Below are positions 19,252 to 27,406 of a DNA stretch of 64,000 nt, one piece after another; position 1 is the stretch's first letter; each line of letters begins with the position of its first letter. The notes beneath the pieces were generated by a model, which was not told where the DNA came from, ran no database searches, and was given only the letters and a program-made list of their open reading frames with translations. Made by a program: the position numbers and the translations under genes. The stretch is from Halobacteriales archaeon QS_1_68_20 (GTDB lineage Archaea; Halobacteriota; Halobacteria; Halobacteriales; PXRE01), in assembly GCA_003021085.1 (NCBI GenBank), contig PXRE01000015.1, positions 17,026 to 81,025 of the forward strand, given 5' to 3'.

Positions 19252-20289
19252 ATGGTGTCGCCCGAGGCGGGACTGCCGCTGCACGTCGACTACGTCGCCG
19301 AGGGCGAGGGCGACGTCGCCGAGGCCATCGCGTACGTCCTCGAGGTGATCGGTCGCCCCGCGAACGCCACGATCCTCGCTGTCACGACCCTGGCCGTCCT
19401 CGCGTTCGTGGCCGGGTACCTGCGCGTCCGGCCGTTCCGGCGCGACCTCGCGGTCCTCCGCGAGGCGCTGACGGAGTACCGGGACCTGGTGCCGTGGCTC
19501 CTCCGCATCTCGCTGGGGATGCCGCTGGTCGGCGCGGGGTTCGCGGGCTACTACTTCAGCCCCGCCGTCGCCGTCGACGCGCGACTGTTGCAGGTGTCCC
19601 TGGGGTTCCTGCTCCTGTTCGGCCTGGCCACCCGGACGGTCGCGCTGGCCGCCGTCGTCGCGTACCTCGCCGCGGTGCCGGTGTACCCCCGGATCCTGCT
19701 GGCGAACGAGTTCGTCGGCGGACTGCTGGCGGTGGCGCTCCTGGGTGGCGGCCGGCCGAGCGCCGACCACGTCCTCAAGCGGGTCGCCGACGCCCCGGGG
19801 ACCGTCTACGGCCGGGTGGACCCCGTCGCCCGGTTCGCGGATCGGTTCCAGGCGTGGATCCGGCCCTACCGTCGGTTCCTGCCGACGCTCGTCCGGGCCA
19901 CCCTCGGCGTCGCCTTCCTCTCGCTGGGGGTCGGCGAGAAGTTGCTCCAGCCGGGACCCGCCCTGACGGTCGTCGCCAAGTACGATCTCACGGCGGTCGT
20001 TCCGGTCGCCCCGGGACTGTGGGTCGTCGGCGCCGGCCTGGCGGAGACGGCGGTCGGCCTGGCGCTCCTGGCCGGCCTGTTCACCAGGGCGACCGCGGGC
20101 GTGGCGTTCACGCTGTTCACGCTGACGCTGTTCGCGCTGCCGGACGACCCCGTCCTGGCGCACCTCTCGCTGTACGGCCTCGTCTCGGTCCTGGTCATCA
20201 CCGGCGGCGGTCCCTACTCGCTGGACCGCCGCTGGTTCGGCACCCGAGACGTCCCCGAATCCGACCGGGGGTCGCCCGCTCCGTCGTAG
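19252..20289 (+). CDS. DoxX-family membrane protein
   Basis: A 345-residue polytopic membrane protein with about eight hydrophobic segments. It resembles two DoxX-like four-helix units in tandem: the first around PWLLRISLGMPLVGAGFAGY, the second around LVRATLGVAFLSLGVGEKLL and ETAVGLALLAGLFTRATAG. DoxX proteins are linked to redox or quinone functions in other organisms; nothing here fixes the role. The ATG at 19252 follows a short spacer after archease, so read-through is possible. Confidence 0.8.
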   Translation: MVSPEAGLPLHVDYVAEGEGDVAEAIAYVLEVIGRPANATILAVTTLAVLAFVAGYLRVRPFRRDLAVLREALTEYRDLVPWLLRISLGMPLVGAGFAGYYFSPAVAVDARLLQVSLGFLLLFGLATRTVALAAVVAYLAAVPVYPRILLANEFVGGLLAVALLGGGRPSADHVLKRVADAPGTVYGRVDPVARFADRFQAWIRPYRRFLPTLVRATLGVAFLSLGVGEKLLQPGPALTVVAKYDLTAVVPVAPGLWVVGAGLAETAVGLALLAGLFTRATAGVAFTLFTLTLFALPDDPVLAHLSLYGLVSVLVITGGGPYSLDRRWFGTRDVPESDRGSPAPS

Positions 20290-20342
20290 GGTGCCGTCCC
20301 GACGAGACGACGATTTTTGTACCGCGCCCACGCGCTTGACCC

Positions 20343-20753
20343 ATGGACCACGACCACGCCGACCTGGCGTCCGCCGGGCAGTTGCACCACGTCGAACTGT
20401 ACGCCTCGGATCTGGACGCCTCGGTGGACTTCTGGGGCTGGTTGCTCGGCGAACTCGGCTACGAGCGCAAGAACGACTGGGACGGCGGCCGCTCGTGGAT
20501 CAACGGCCCGACCTACGTCGTGCTGGTCGACGCCGACGGGGACCACCACTTCGACCGGACCGCGCCCGGCCTGAACCACCTGGCGTTCCACGCCGGTTCC
20601 CGCGAGCAGGTCGACGACGTCACGGCGGGCGTCCGCGAGCGCGAAGACGCCTGGGTGCTGTACGACGACCAGCACCCCTACGCCGGCGGCTACTACGCGC
20701 TGTACTGCGAGGATCCCGAGGGGATCAAGGTCGAAGCGGTCGGCCCCGAATAG
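20343..20753 (+). CDS. VOC (glyoxalase/bleomycin-resistance) family protein
   Basis: A 136-residue single VOC module. It opens with ASAGQLHHVELYASDLDASV (metal-site His in HHVELY) and has GLNHLAFHAGSREQVDDVT (His) and the final YCEDPEGIKVEAVGPE (Glu), consistent with a metal-binding betaalphabetabetabeta fold. The substrate is unknown. It sits between DoxX and the long inverted repeat upstream of rtcB. Confidence 0.88.
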   Translation: MDHDHADLASAGQLHHVELYASDLDASVDFWGWLLGELGYERKNDWDGGRSWINGPTYVVLVDADGDHHFDRTAPGLNHLAFHAGSREQVDDVTAGVREREDAWVLYDDQHPYAGGYYALYCEDPEGIKVEAVGPE

Positions 20754-20811
20754 CGCGGACGGAAGACCGGGGCACTGTTTGATCAGCTGGTGAGACTCGA
20801 CAGGGCGGACA

Positions 20812-21117
20812 CGTCGAAAGCCCTCGACCGGCTCCGGTCCCGGGCCTCGCTGCGCTCCTCGTCGCTCCTTCGCTGCGCTCAGTCGCTCCTGCGGTGCTTG
20901 CGTCGTCCGGGTTCCCGGAGCCGGTCTCGCTCTTTCAGTCCGCCAGGGCGTGGATCGATCGACCGGCATCTGGACGCCGGCGGACCAAACGGCGTCCTGG
21001 CGGACTGAAAGGGCGAGGCGCGCTCGGCGACGGCGGACGACGCAAGCACCGGAAGGAGCGAAGCGACTGAGGAGCGCAGCGAGGCCCCCGAGTCGAGCGC
21101 GCCGAGGGCTTTCGACG
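20812..21117. repeat. Long inverted repeat upstream of rtcB
   Basis: The left arm 20812-20950 and right arm 20993-21117 are diverged reverse complements: cgtcgaaagccctcg pairs with the end of the right arm, gcctcgctgcgctcctc with gaggagcgcagcgaggc, ggtgcttgcgtcgtcc with gacgacgcaagcacc, and ctttcagtccgccaggg with cctggcggactgaaag. The loop is about 42 bases. It fills most of the 450-base gap before rtcB and holds no supported gene. A partial single copy (ggactgaaagg...gacgacgtaagcacc) occurs at about 35733-35790, so it is a dispersed family. Confidence 0.75.
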
Positions 21118-21203
21118 CTCCCATTCCAGCGGTCGCCCAGTATCCGACCAGCACGACGACCGATGACGAAACCTATTCCCGCCCGCCGGAACGACGTTCG
21201 GGT

Positions 21204-24146
21204 ATGACCGAAACCTACGATGCGGACGGCATCACGCTGGAGAAGGTCCGCGACTACGTCTGGGAGATTCCCAGGGAGGGGGACATGCGCGCTCCGGCGC
21301 GGGTACTGGCCAGCGAAGCCCTGCTGGAGGAGATCAGCGACGACAAGACCCTCCAGCAGATCAAGAACACGACCCACCTGCCGGGGATCACCACCTACGC
21401 CGTCTGCATGCCGGACGGCCACCAGGGCTACGGCTTCCCCGTCGGCGGCGTGGGTGCCATGGACGCCGAAAACGGCTGTATTTCGCCCGGAGCGGTCGGT
21501 TACGACATCAACTGCCTCTCCGGTGACGCCGAGGTGTTGCTGTCGTTCGGCCGACGTCGGCGCATCGAAGAACTCGCCAGCGACTTCGAAGACGAACGAG
21601 TGGTCGTCGCCGGTGACGACCTCGTCGAGTCCGACGTCAGGCTGTTCACGGAGACGGAGGACCAGCAGGTCTACGAGGTCGAAACCGAAACCGGCGAGAC
21701 GATCGTCGCGACCGGAGATCATCCGTTCCGTACGCCTGAAGGGATGGTCGAACTCGACGAACTCTCGGTAGGTGACAACGTGTTCGTCCACCCGTTCAGG
21801 GGGATCGAAGACGAAGAGCCGGACGAGTTCACAGTCCTGACCGAGGAAGACTTCACCGCAGAGAACCCGCAACTCCGTCGCGTCCTGAAGGAGCGCGGGC
21901 TACTCCCGTTGAAGTCCACCGACGAGGAGTTCAACCACCTCCTGAAACTGGTCGGCTTCCACACGGGCGACGGCGCGTTCAGCGAGTCTAGCGGCCACAC
22001 CTGGTTCTACGGTGACCCCGAAGACCTGGATGAGATCCGCGAGGACATCCGTCAGGTCGGCTTCAAGCCGTCCCGGATCTACGAGCGTGAGCGAAACCAC
22101 GAGATCGACGGCAACGAGTTCGAGCGAATCGAGTACAGTGTCCGCGGGACCTCGAAGGCGTTCATGAAGCTACTGCAGAAGCTCGGGGCACCACGGGGGA
22201 AGAAAGCCGAGAGCGACTTCACGATCCCCTGGTACTTCGACCGGTTGGCCGACTGGCAGCAGGCGCTGTACCTCTCTGCGTCGTTCGGCGCCGAAATGAA
22301 CGCCCCGGCAGCGATGGCCGACAAGAACCTCTACTGCCCCAAGATCTCCCACAACCGCATCCGCGAGCGTGCCGACGACGGGGAACGGTTCCTGCGGGGC
22401 ATCGCCGACGCTCTGAACGACCTCGGCATCGAGACGAACCGCGTCGAACGGTTCGAAACGGACTCGAACGCCGATCACGAGATGGTCCGGCTTCGCCTCG
22501 GCGTCAAGAACGATCCCGAGAACCTACTCCGGTTTTTCACGACCGTCGGATACAGGTACAACCGGGGGAAACAGCGCAAGGCGGTCGAAGCGGTCCAGTA
22601 CCTCAAGTACAAGGAGGCAGTCATCGACCGACGAGCCGAAATCGCGGAGGAAGCCGCCGCGATGGCCGACGGAGGTGTCGCCGCGAACGAGGTCAAAGCG
22701 GCGTTCGACGAGGTCAACGAACGGTTCGTCGAACGTAACATCTGGAGCGGCCGCGACGGTCGCCCCCGACCACCGGAGGACTTCCCGGGCTTCGAGGAGT
22801 TCTGCGAGGAGATCGACGTCCGCGAGAACTTCACCGTCGAGACGACGATCAGTTCGATCGAGGAGTCCGGAACCGGGACAGTCTACGACATCGGCGTCGA
22901 ACACAACGCCCACAACTTCCTCGCAAACGGGTTCGTCGTCTCCAACTGCGGCGTCCGGATGATGAAGACGAACCTCACCTACGACGACGTGCAGGGCAAG
23001 GAGGAGGAACTCGTCGACCAGTTGTTCGCCAACGTCCCCTCGGGGCTGGGCGGCGGCGGCGTCCACCAGGCCGACGGCCGCGAACTGGACGAGATCCTCG
23101 AACGCGGCGTCGACTGGGCCGTCGACAACGGCTACGGCGTCGAGGACGACCTGCTCCACTGCGAGGACGAAGGTCGCCGACCCGACGCCGACCCCAGCAA
23201 GATCTCGAAGAAGGCCAAAGACCGCGGGCGCAACCAGGTCGGGTCGCTGGGGTCGGGCAACCACTTCCTCGAAGTCCAGCGGGTCACCGACGTCTACCTC
23301 GACGACGTGGCCGGCGCCTACGGCCTGGAGGAAGACCAGATCGTCGTCCTCATTCACTGTGGCTCACGCGGCCTGGGCCACCAGACCTGCAACGACTACC
23401 TGCGTGACATCGAGAAGCGCCACAAGGGCCTGCTGGACCAACTACCGGACAAGGAACTGGCCGCCGCGCCCGCCGGGTCCCGGCTCGCGGAGGACTACTA
23501 CGGCGCGATGTGTGCGGCGATCAACTACGCCTGGGTCAACCGCCAGTTGATCATGCACCGCACCCGGCGGGTGTTCGAGAAGGTGTTCGGCCGCGACTGG
23601 CAGGGGATGGAGATGCACCTGCTGTACGACGTCGCCCACAACATCGCCAAGAAGGAGACCCACGAGGTCGGCCTCGATTCGGCGGGCAACGCCGTCCCCC
23701 ACGAGGACGCCGTCGACACCGGGGAGCGCGAACTCTACGTCCACCGCAAGGGCGCGACGCGGGCGTTCCCGGCGGGTCGCCCGGAGATTCCGGACGTCTA
23801 CGAGCACGTCGGCCAGCCCATCATCATCCCCGGGAGCATGGGCGCGGGGAGCTACGTCCTGCGGGGCGGCGAGGCGTCCATGACCACCACCTTCGGGTCG
23901 ACGGCCCACGGCGCCGGCCGCCTGATGAGTCGCACCCAGGCGAAAAACGAGTACTGGGGCGGGGACGTGCAGGACGAACTTCGCGAGCAACAGGGGATCT
24001 ACGTCAAGGCCCAGTCCGGTGCGACCGTGGCCGAGGAAGCCCCAGGCGTCTACAAGGACGTCGACGAGGTCGTGCGGGTCAGCGACGAGCTGGGCATCGG
24101 CGACAAGGTCGCGCGCACGTTCCCCGTGGCGAACATCAAGGGGTGA
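21204..24146 (+). CDS. rtcB: tRNA-splicing RNA ligase RtcB with in-frame intein
   Basis: A 980-residue precursor: N-extein 1-103, intein 104-581, C-extein 582-980 (mature about 502 residues). RtcB joins 2',3'-cyclic phosphate and 5'-OH RNA ends using GTP and Mn2+. Extein motifs are VCMPDGHQGYGFPVGGVGAM, GAVGYDIN|CGVRM with the intein immediately before the Mn-binding Cys, GSGNHFLEVQ, VLIHCGSRGLGHQ, and STAHGAGRLMSR with the guanylylated His. Splicing is therefore needed for activity. Archease is encoded 2 kb upstream. Confidence 0.97.
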   Translation: MTETYDADGITLEKVRDYVWEIPREGDMRAPARVLASEALLEEISDDKTLQQIKNTTHLPGITTYAVCMPDGHQGYGFPVGGVGAMDAENGCISPGAVGYDINCLSGDAEVLLSFGRRRRIEELASDFEDERVVVAGDDLVESDVRLFTETEDQQVYEVETETGETIVATGDHPFRTPEGMVELDELSVGDNVFVHPFRGIEDEEPDEFTVLTEEDFTAENPQLRRVLKERGLLPLKSTDEEFNHLLKLVGFHTGDGAFSESSGHTWFYGDPEDLDEIREDIRQVGFKPSRIYERERNHEIDGNEFERIEYSVRGTSKAFMKLLQKLGAPRGKKAESDFTIPWYFDRLADWQQALYLSASFGAEMNAPAAMADKNLYCPKISHNRIRERADDGERFLRGIADALNDLGIETNRVERFETDSNADHEMVRLRLGVKNDPENLLRFFTTVGYRYNRGKQRKAVEAVQYLKYKEAVIDRRAEIAEEAAAMADGGVAANEVKAAFDEVNERFVERNIWSGRDGRPRPPEDFPGFEEFCEEIDVRENFTVETTISSIEESGTGTVYDIGVEHNAHNFLANGFVVSNCGVRMMKTNLTYDDVQGKEEELVDQLFANVPSGLGGGGVHQADGRELDEILERGVDWAVDNGYGVEDDLLHCEDEGRRPDADPSKISKKAKDRGRNQVGSLGSGNHFLEVQRVTDVYLDDVAGAYGLEEDQIVVLIHCGSRGLGHQTCNDYLRDIEKRHKGLLDQLPDKELAAAPAGSRLAEDYYGAMCAAINYAWVNRQLIMHRTRRVFEKVFGRDWQGMEMHLLYDVAHNIAKKETHEVGLDSAGNAVPHEDAVDTGERELYVHRKGATRAFPAGRPEIPDVYEHVGQPIIIPGSMGAGSYVLRGGEASMTTTFGSTAHGAGRLMSRTQAKNEYWGGDVQDELREQQGIYVKAQSGATVAEEAPGVYKDVDEVVRVSDELGIGDKVARTFPVANIKG
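21513..22946 (+). mobile_element. Intein in RtcB with LAGLIDADG-type endonuclease
   Basis: This 478-residue intein begins at Cys104 (CLSGDAEVLLSFG, block A) and has block B ATGDHPFRTPEGM with the TxxH residues. Two DOD/LAGLIDADG-like helices are LLKLVGFHTGDGAF and ALYLSASFGAEMNAP, and the C-terminal blocks are TVYDIGVEHNAHNFLANGF then VVSN, followed by the Cys+1 of the extein. The acidic residues in both endonuclease motifs look partly conserved (D in HTGDG, E in SFGAE), so homing activity is possible. The penultimate residue before the terminal Asn is Ser, not the usual His. Confidence 0.93.
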
Positions 24147-24158
24147 GGACTTCGCATA

Positions 24159-24170
24159 GACGTTTTTAGA
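24159..24170 (+). terminator. Possible T-run terminator after rtcB
   Basis: A run of five T (gacgtttttaga) 17 bases after the rtcB stop, in a region that changes to AT-rich composition. Archaeal termination at oligo-T is common, but this is weak evidence on its own. Confidence 0.3.
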
Positions 24171-24264
24171 TGTCCCTGTATAAGACGGGTATGTCAATTT
24201 TATATTATTTTCAGTGATCCGGGTGTGGGTAAAAATTTTAGAGCTTGAATTCTCAAACTTAACT

Positions 24265-24852
24265 ATGCATCGCCGCCATCTGCTTGCCACCGCTGGGCTT
24301 GGTTTGGCTGGTTGTCTCGGGCGCGGTGGTTCGGAGACCAATACATCTAGTCCCGACTCTGCGTCCCCACTGCCATTGTCCGTTAACTTAGAGAAGGTCC
24401 ATCATCCATCCAACTCCGAAATTGCTTCCGTGTCGGTGAAGCTTGTAGAACCGTCTATTACACAGGAGCACACAGCGACGATATCGATCAGTTTCAAAAA
24501 TAAGGGCGATAAGGAACTTGAAATATTAGGAGGCCTTAATTTTCCATTCCACCAAATGGAAAGTGAAAATCTACGATGGGGCCTTCTGCATAGTCCTGAC
24601 GGGGGGATACGAGTTTCTTCGAACTGTTGGGAGCCAAAGAAAGGCATAGATGCATTTGCGAGGCCAATGTCCCAACATCACTATACTCTGGTGCCAGGAG
24701 AAAAACGCGAGGTAAACCGCTGGTTATGGAGTCATCCAGAAGCTGAAATATGTATGCCGACAGGTTTGACGAAATTTCTCACGGATGGGATAGTTGATCC
24801 ACGCGGGGAAGAGATCCCGATTGAGTGGGGATTTGATTTACGTATAAACTAA
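24265..24852 (+). CDS. Lipoprotein of unknown function in AT-richer DNA
   Basis: A 195-residue protein with a Tat/lipobox leader (MHRRHLLATAGLGLAGCLGR, lipidated Cys in LAGC). A Ser/Thr-rich linker precedes a beta-rich domain (TISISFKNKGDKELEILGGL, then HHYTLVPGEKREVNRW) that resembles a secreted immunoglobulin-like fold. The gene and its flanks (24150-24900) use many A/T-ending codons, unlike its neighbours, suggesting horizontal acquisition. A TATA-like tract (caattttatattatt) lies at about 24193-24207. The family is not recognised. Confidence 0.8.
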   Translation: MHRRHLLATAGLGLAGCLGRGGSETNTSSPDSASPLPLSVNLEKVHHPSNSEIASVSVKLVEPSITQEHTATISISFKNKGDKELEILGGLNFPFHQMESENLRWGLLHSPDGGIRVSSNCWEPKKGIDAFARPMSQHHYTLVPGEKREVNRWLWSHPEAEICMPTGLTKFLTDGIVDPRGEEIPIEWGFDLRIN

Positions 24853-24915
24853 GGTGAAAAGTCCCACCCATGTCCGTTAATATGATACGCTCCCGTGCCC
24901 TAGGAGTAATTACTA

Positions 24916-25362
24916 CTAGCCAGTGCAACCGACGGTGATCGTGTCGACGGTGTCGCCAGCGGCGTTCTCGGCGACGATCTCGTACTGGCCGTGGAACGGG
25001 CGGTGGCCGAGATACTGCTCGTACCGGAGCCGTCCCTCCCCCACGCTGTTCGCCATCACGTCCGCGTCATCCGGCGATACGGGGATCACGTATTCGAGTT
25101 CCCCGGCCGCGTCGTAGACCAGTAGCCGCGTCACGTCCTGTCGGTCCACCTTCTCGACGGAGAGCGGGACGGTCAACCGGACGTCCCCGTCCTCGACGGT
25201 CGCCATCGCCCCGCCGTCGAGCAGGTCACCGTCCCCGTGGGCGAGGGCCTGGGTCTGACAGTCAGTCGTCCCCGAACCGCCCGAATCGCTACCGGTGCAG
25301 CCGGCGAGTCCGATCCCTGCGACGGTCCCGATTCCCGCCGGGACCTGTCGTCTGGAGGGCAT
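24916..25362 (-). CDS. Small haloarchaeal lipoprotein
   Basis: A 148-residue protein with leader MPSRRQVPAGIGTVAGIG and lipobox LAGCTG, a Gly/Ser spacer, and a domain starting DCQTQALAHGDGDLLDGG that ends ENAAGDTVDTITVGCTG. Cysteines near both ends of the mature domain could pair. Beta-rich and presumably anchored at the outer face of the membrane. It converges with the AT-rich lipoprotein gene. Confidence 0.8.
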   Translation of the reverse strand: MPSRRQVPAGIGTVAGIGLAGCTGSDSGGSGTTDCQTQALAHGDGDLLDGGAMATVEDGDVRLTVPLSVEKVDRQDVTRLLVYDAAGELEYVIPVSPDDADVMANSVGEGRLRYEQYLGHRPFHGQYEIVAENAAGDTVDTITVGCTG

Positions 25363-25417
25363 ACCTGCGACACAGTACCAGCCGTAAAAATCGTTTTGCT
25401 TACAGGTTTAGAGTCGA

Positions 25418-25600
25418 TCAGGCCACGAGCGGTTGGTTCGTCTCCGTCACGTAGCGAACCCGTTCTGGTCCGGTACTCGACTCAAACACGGGAAAGTCGA
25501 AGTTCGGTTCGTCCTCTAGCCGCCTGCCTTCCGGGTTCACGTCCTCGCCGTGGCTTGCTTCGCCGGCTACAGCGGTGCGTCGCACCTCGTTGGCCTCGAA
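25418..25600 (-). pseudogene. Remnant related to the zinc-finger gene at 28393-28740
   Basis: The translated strip NEVRRTAVAGEASHGEDVN, then PEGRRLEDEPNFDFPVF, shares EVRRT and PEGxxLEDEPNFDF with the C-terminal half of the 28393-28740 protein. The zinc-binding middle is missing, and the tail VRYVTETNQPLVA is unrelated. No proper start remains; the frame is only continued by sequence overlapping trkA. It looks like a decayed, partly deleted paralogue. Confidence 0.5.
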
Positions 25601-25628
25601 AATCGCCGGACGTCGCTGGGAAAGGTAC

Positions 25629-26318
25629 TCAGTGGATTGTTCGATCCTCGTGGCGGCCGAAGATGTCAGTGATCTCGGGGTCGACACCGAGCGCGGAGTA
25701 CACCATCACCAGGTCGCCGGGTTCGATCCGAGTTCTTCCCCGGGGAGTAATCGGACTGTCCTGCCCGTCGCGCTCGATCGCGACGATCAACACGTCGTCG
25801 GAGAGCAGTCTTTCCTTGCCTGCTTCGTCCAGGGTCTTTCCGGCGACCGGGGCGTCTTCGGTCACCTCGATCTCGAACACCTCCGCGTGATCGCCGATCC
25901 GCATGAAGTCGACGATCGCGGGCCGGGCGGCCGCCCGGTAAAGGTACTCGGCGATGAGTTGCTGGGGGTTCTCGATCGTGTGGACGCCGATCTGCCGGAA
26001 GACGTTCATGTGTTCGGGGTCGTGAACGACCGATACGACCGACGGTATCTCGAACTCTTCTGCGAGCAGACAGACCATGATGTTCGTCGCGTCCCGGTCG
26101 GTCGTCGAGATGATCGCGTCCGCTCGCTCGGCCCCTGCGTCCTCTAGCGTCTCCTTGACCGTGGCGTCGTCGTGGAGTACAAGGACGTCGTACTCGTTGG
26201 CGATATCGTCGGCTTTCTCCCTGTCGTTCTCGATGACGACGACGTCGTTTCCCGAGCGGGTGGCGATGTCGATGAGGGGGGTGCCGATGTCGCCGGCTCC
26301 AACGATGATGACGTACAT
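25629..26318 (-). CDS. trkA: TrkA-type potassium-transport regulator (RCK domain)
   Basis: A 229-residue RCK protein. The N-terminal Rossmann NAD-binding motif is YVIIVGAGDIGTPLIDIA with the ribose-binding acidic residue in VVVIENDREKA, and the C-terminal TrkA-C subdomain spans about 140-220 (EVFEIEVTEDAPVAGKTLDE, RIEPGDLVMVYSALG). It should gate a K+ uptake subunit in response to NAD(H) or nucleotides. No TrkH/Ktr channel gene occurs in the window. It is last of three same-strand genes after a hypothetical and a Usp gene. Confidence 0.93.
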   Translation of the reverse strand: MYVIIVGAGDIGTPLIDIATRSGNDVVVIENDREKADDIANEYDVLVLHDDATVKETLEDAGAERADAIISTTDRDATNIMVCLLAEEFEIPSVVSVVHDPEHMNVFRQIGVHTIENPQQLIAEYLYRAAARPAIVDFMRIGDHAEVFEIEVTEDAPVAGKTLDEAGKERLLSDDVLIVAIERDGQDSPITPRGRTRIEPGDLVMVYSALGVDPEITDIFGRHEDRTIH

Positions 26319-26368
26319 GTGTCGTGGCTGTTAGTGATCGAAACCGCCTGGAACTGCTCGTGGACGGC

Positions 26369-26821
26369 TCACGCGTCGTTCAACTCCCGGTCGGGCAGGA
26401 CCAGTACCGGAACGTCACTGTTGGTGACGAGGTTGTGGGTCACGTCACCCGACAACAGCTTCTTCCACCGGCTCCCGCCCCGTGGCGTGAAGACGATGGC
26501 GCTCGCGTCGAGGTCGTGCGCCCCGTCGATGATCGTCTCGGAGACGTCGGTCCCGTAGAGAATTCGGGTTTCGAGGGCCGCTTCGACGTCGGCTAGCTCG
26601 TCGGCGACGACGGCGAAGACGTCTTCTGCGTGCTGCTCGCGGTGTTCCACGGAAGCCTTGTCGGGTGCCCCACCGGCCTTCTCGACGACGTGGACGGCGA
26701 GCACCGATCCGCCAGCGGCCTCGACGTAGGGGCGGAGCGCAACCGTGGTCGCCTCCGCGTCTTCGGGGTCAGCGACCGGCACCACGACGCGCTGGAAGAA
26801 CGACGCAAGCACGTCATTCAC
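26369..26821 (-). CDS. UspA-family universal stress protein
   Basis: A 150-residue Usp fold: RVVVPVADPEDAEATTVAL at the start, VLAVHVVEKAGGAPDKAS and the C-terminal AIVFTPRGGSRWKKLLSGD with VPVLVLPD. The usual TDGSE and GxxGxxxxxxxxGS motifs are modified (GGSRWKKLLSGDV), so ATP binding is uncertain. It lies between the 116-residue gene (8-base overlap) and trkA, as in haloarchaeal transport clusters where Usp proteins modulate the partner. Confidence 0.88.
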   Translation of the reverse strand: MNDVLASFFQRVVVPVADPEDAEATTVALRPYVEAAGGSVLAVHVVEKAGGAPDKASVEHREQHAEDVFAVVADELADVEAALETRILYGTDVSETIIDGAHDLDASAIVFTPRGGSRWKKLLSGDVTHNLVTNSDVPVLVLPDRELNDA

Positions 26822-27164
26822 CTCCCGGATCGGCGTCGAAACGTCCGAGATACCGCCAGTTGTACCGGCCGCCGTCCCCGTCTATGGCGGGTTCCCACTG
26901 GACGTGGTACGCGAACGGGCCGCGTGCCTCGCCGGTCGCGTTGGGACGTTCCACGACGACGGTCTTGTACGCCCCGTGTTCGTCTATCCGGACGAGGTTC
27001 TCTCCGTCACGTTCGTCGATCGCTTCCGTCAGCGGTGCGTGGTCTCGGAGAAGGTGCTGGGCGTAATGGATGATCTCCCGGAGTTGGCGGTCACTGCTAC
27101 CTTCGAGCGTCCGGAGGACCTCGTCCGGGACCTCCTCCGGCGGGTCGGGGACTGATGCGGTCAT
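26814..27164 (-). CDS. Hypothetical protein in the trkA-usp cluster
   Basis: A 116-residue acidic protein. An N-terminal helical part (DEVLRTLEGSSDRQLREIIH, YAQHLLRDHAPLTEAI) precedes a beta-rich part with YKTVVVERP and GGRYNWRYLGRFD. I do not recognise the family. Its overlap with the downstream Usp gene and divergence from the AsnC-RCK regulator suggest membership of the same regulatory unit. Confidence 0.7.
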   Translation of the reverse strand: MTASVPDPPEEVPDEVLRTLEGSSDRQLREIIHYAQHLLRDHAPLTEAIDERDGENLVRIDEHGAYKTVVVERPNATGEARGPFAYHVQWEPAIDGDGGRYNWRYLGRFDADPGGE

Positions 27165-27406
27165 AGTTGGGTTCGTTGATCGACTGCCTCGGTCTCGACC
27201 GTCCCGCTACACGATCGCTTCGTTCTACAGTCGGATTTCGAATCAGCATAAATCTACGCATTCAATTTTCGGATGCGAAACTCGTGGCCAAGTTATTTCT
27301 GACTCCGGATCGACAGTCGTGAACGACGATAGTATGCGACGGGTACGAATCGCGGGGCCCCTACGAAAGGCGGGAGTTAACTATGCTCCCTGACCAAAGC
27401 TCCCGT

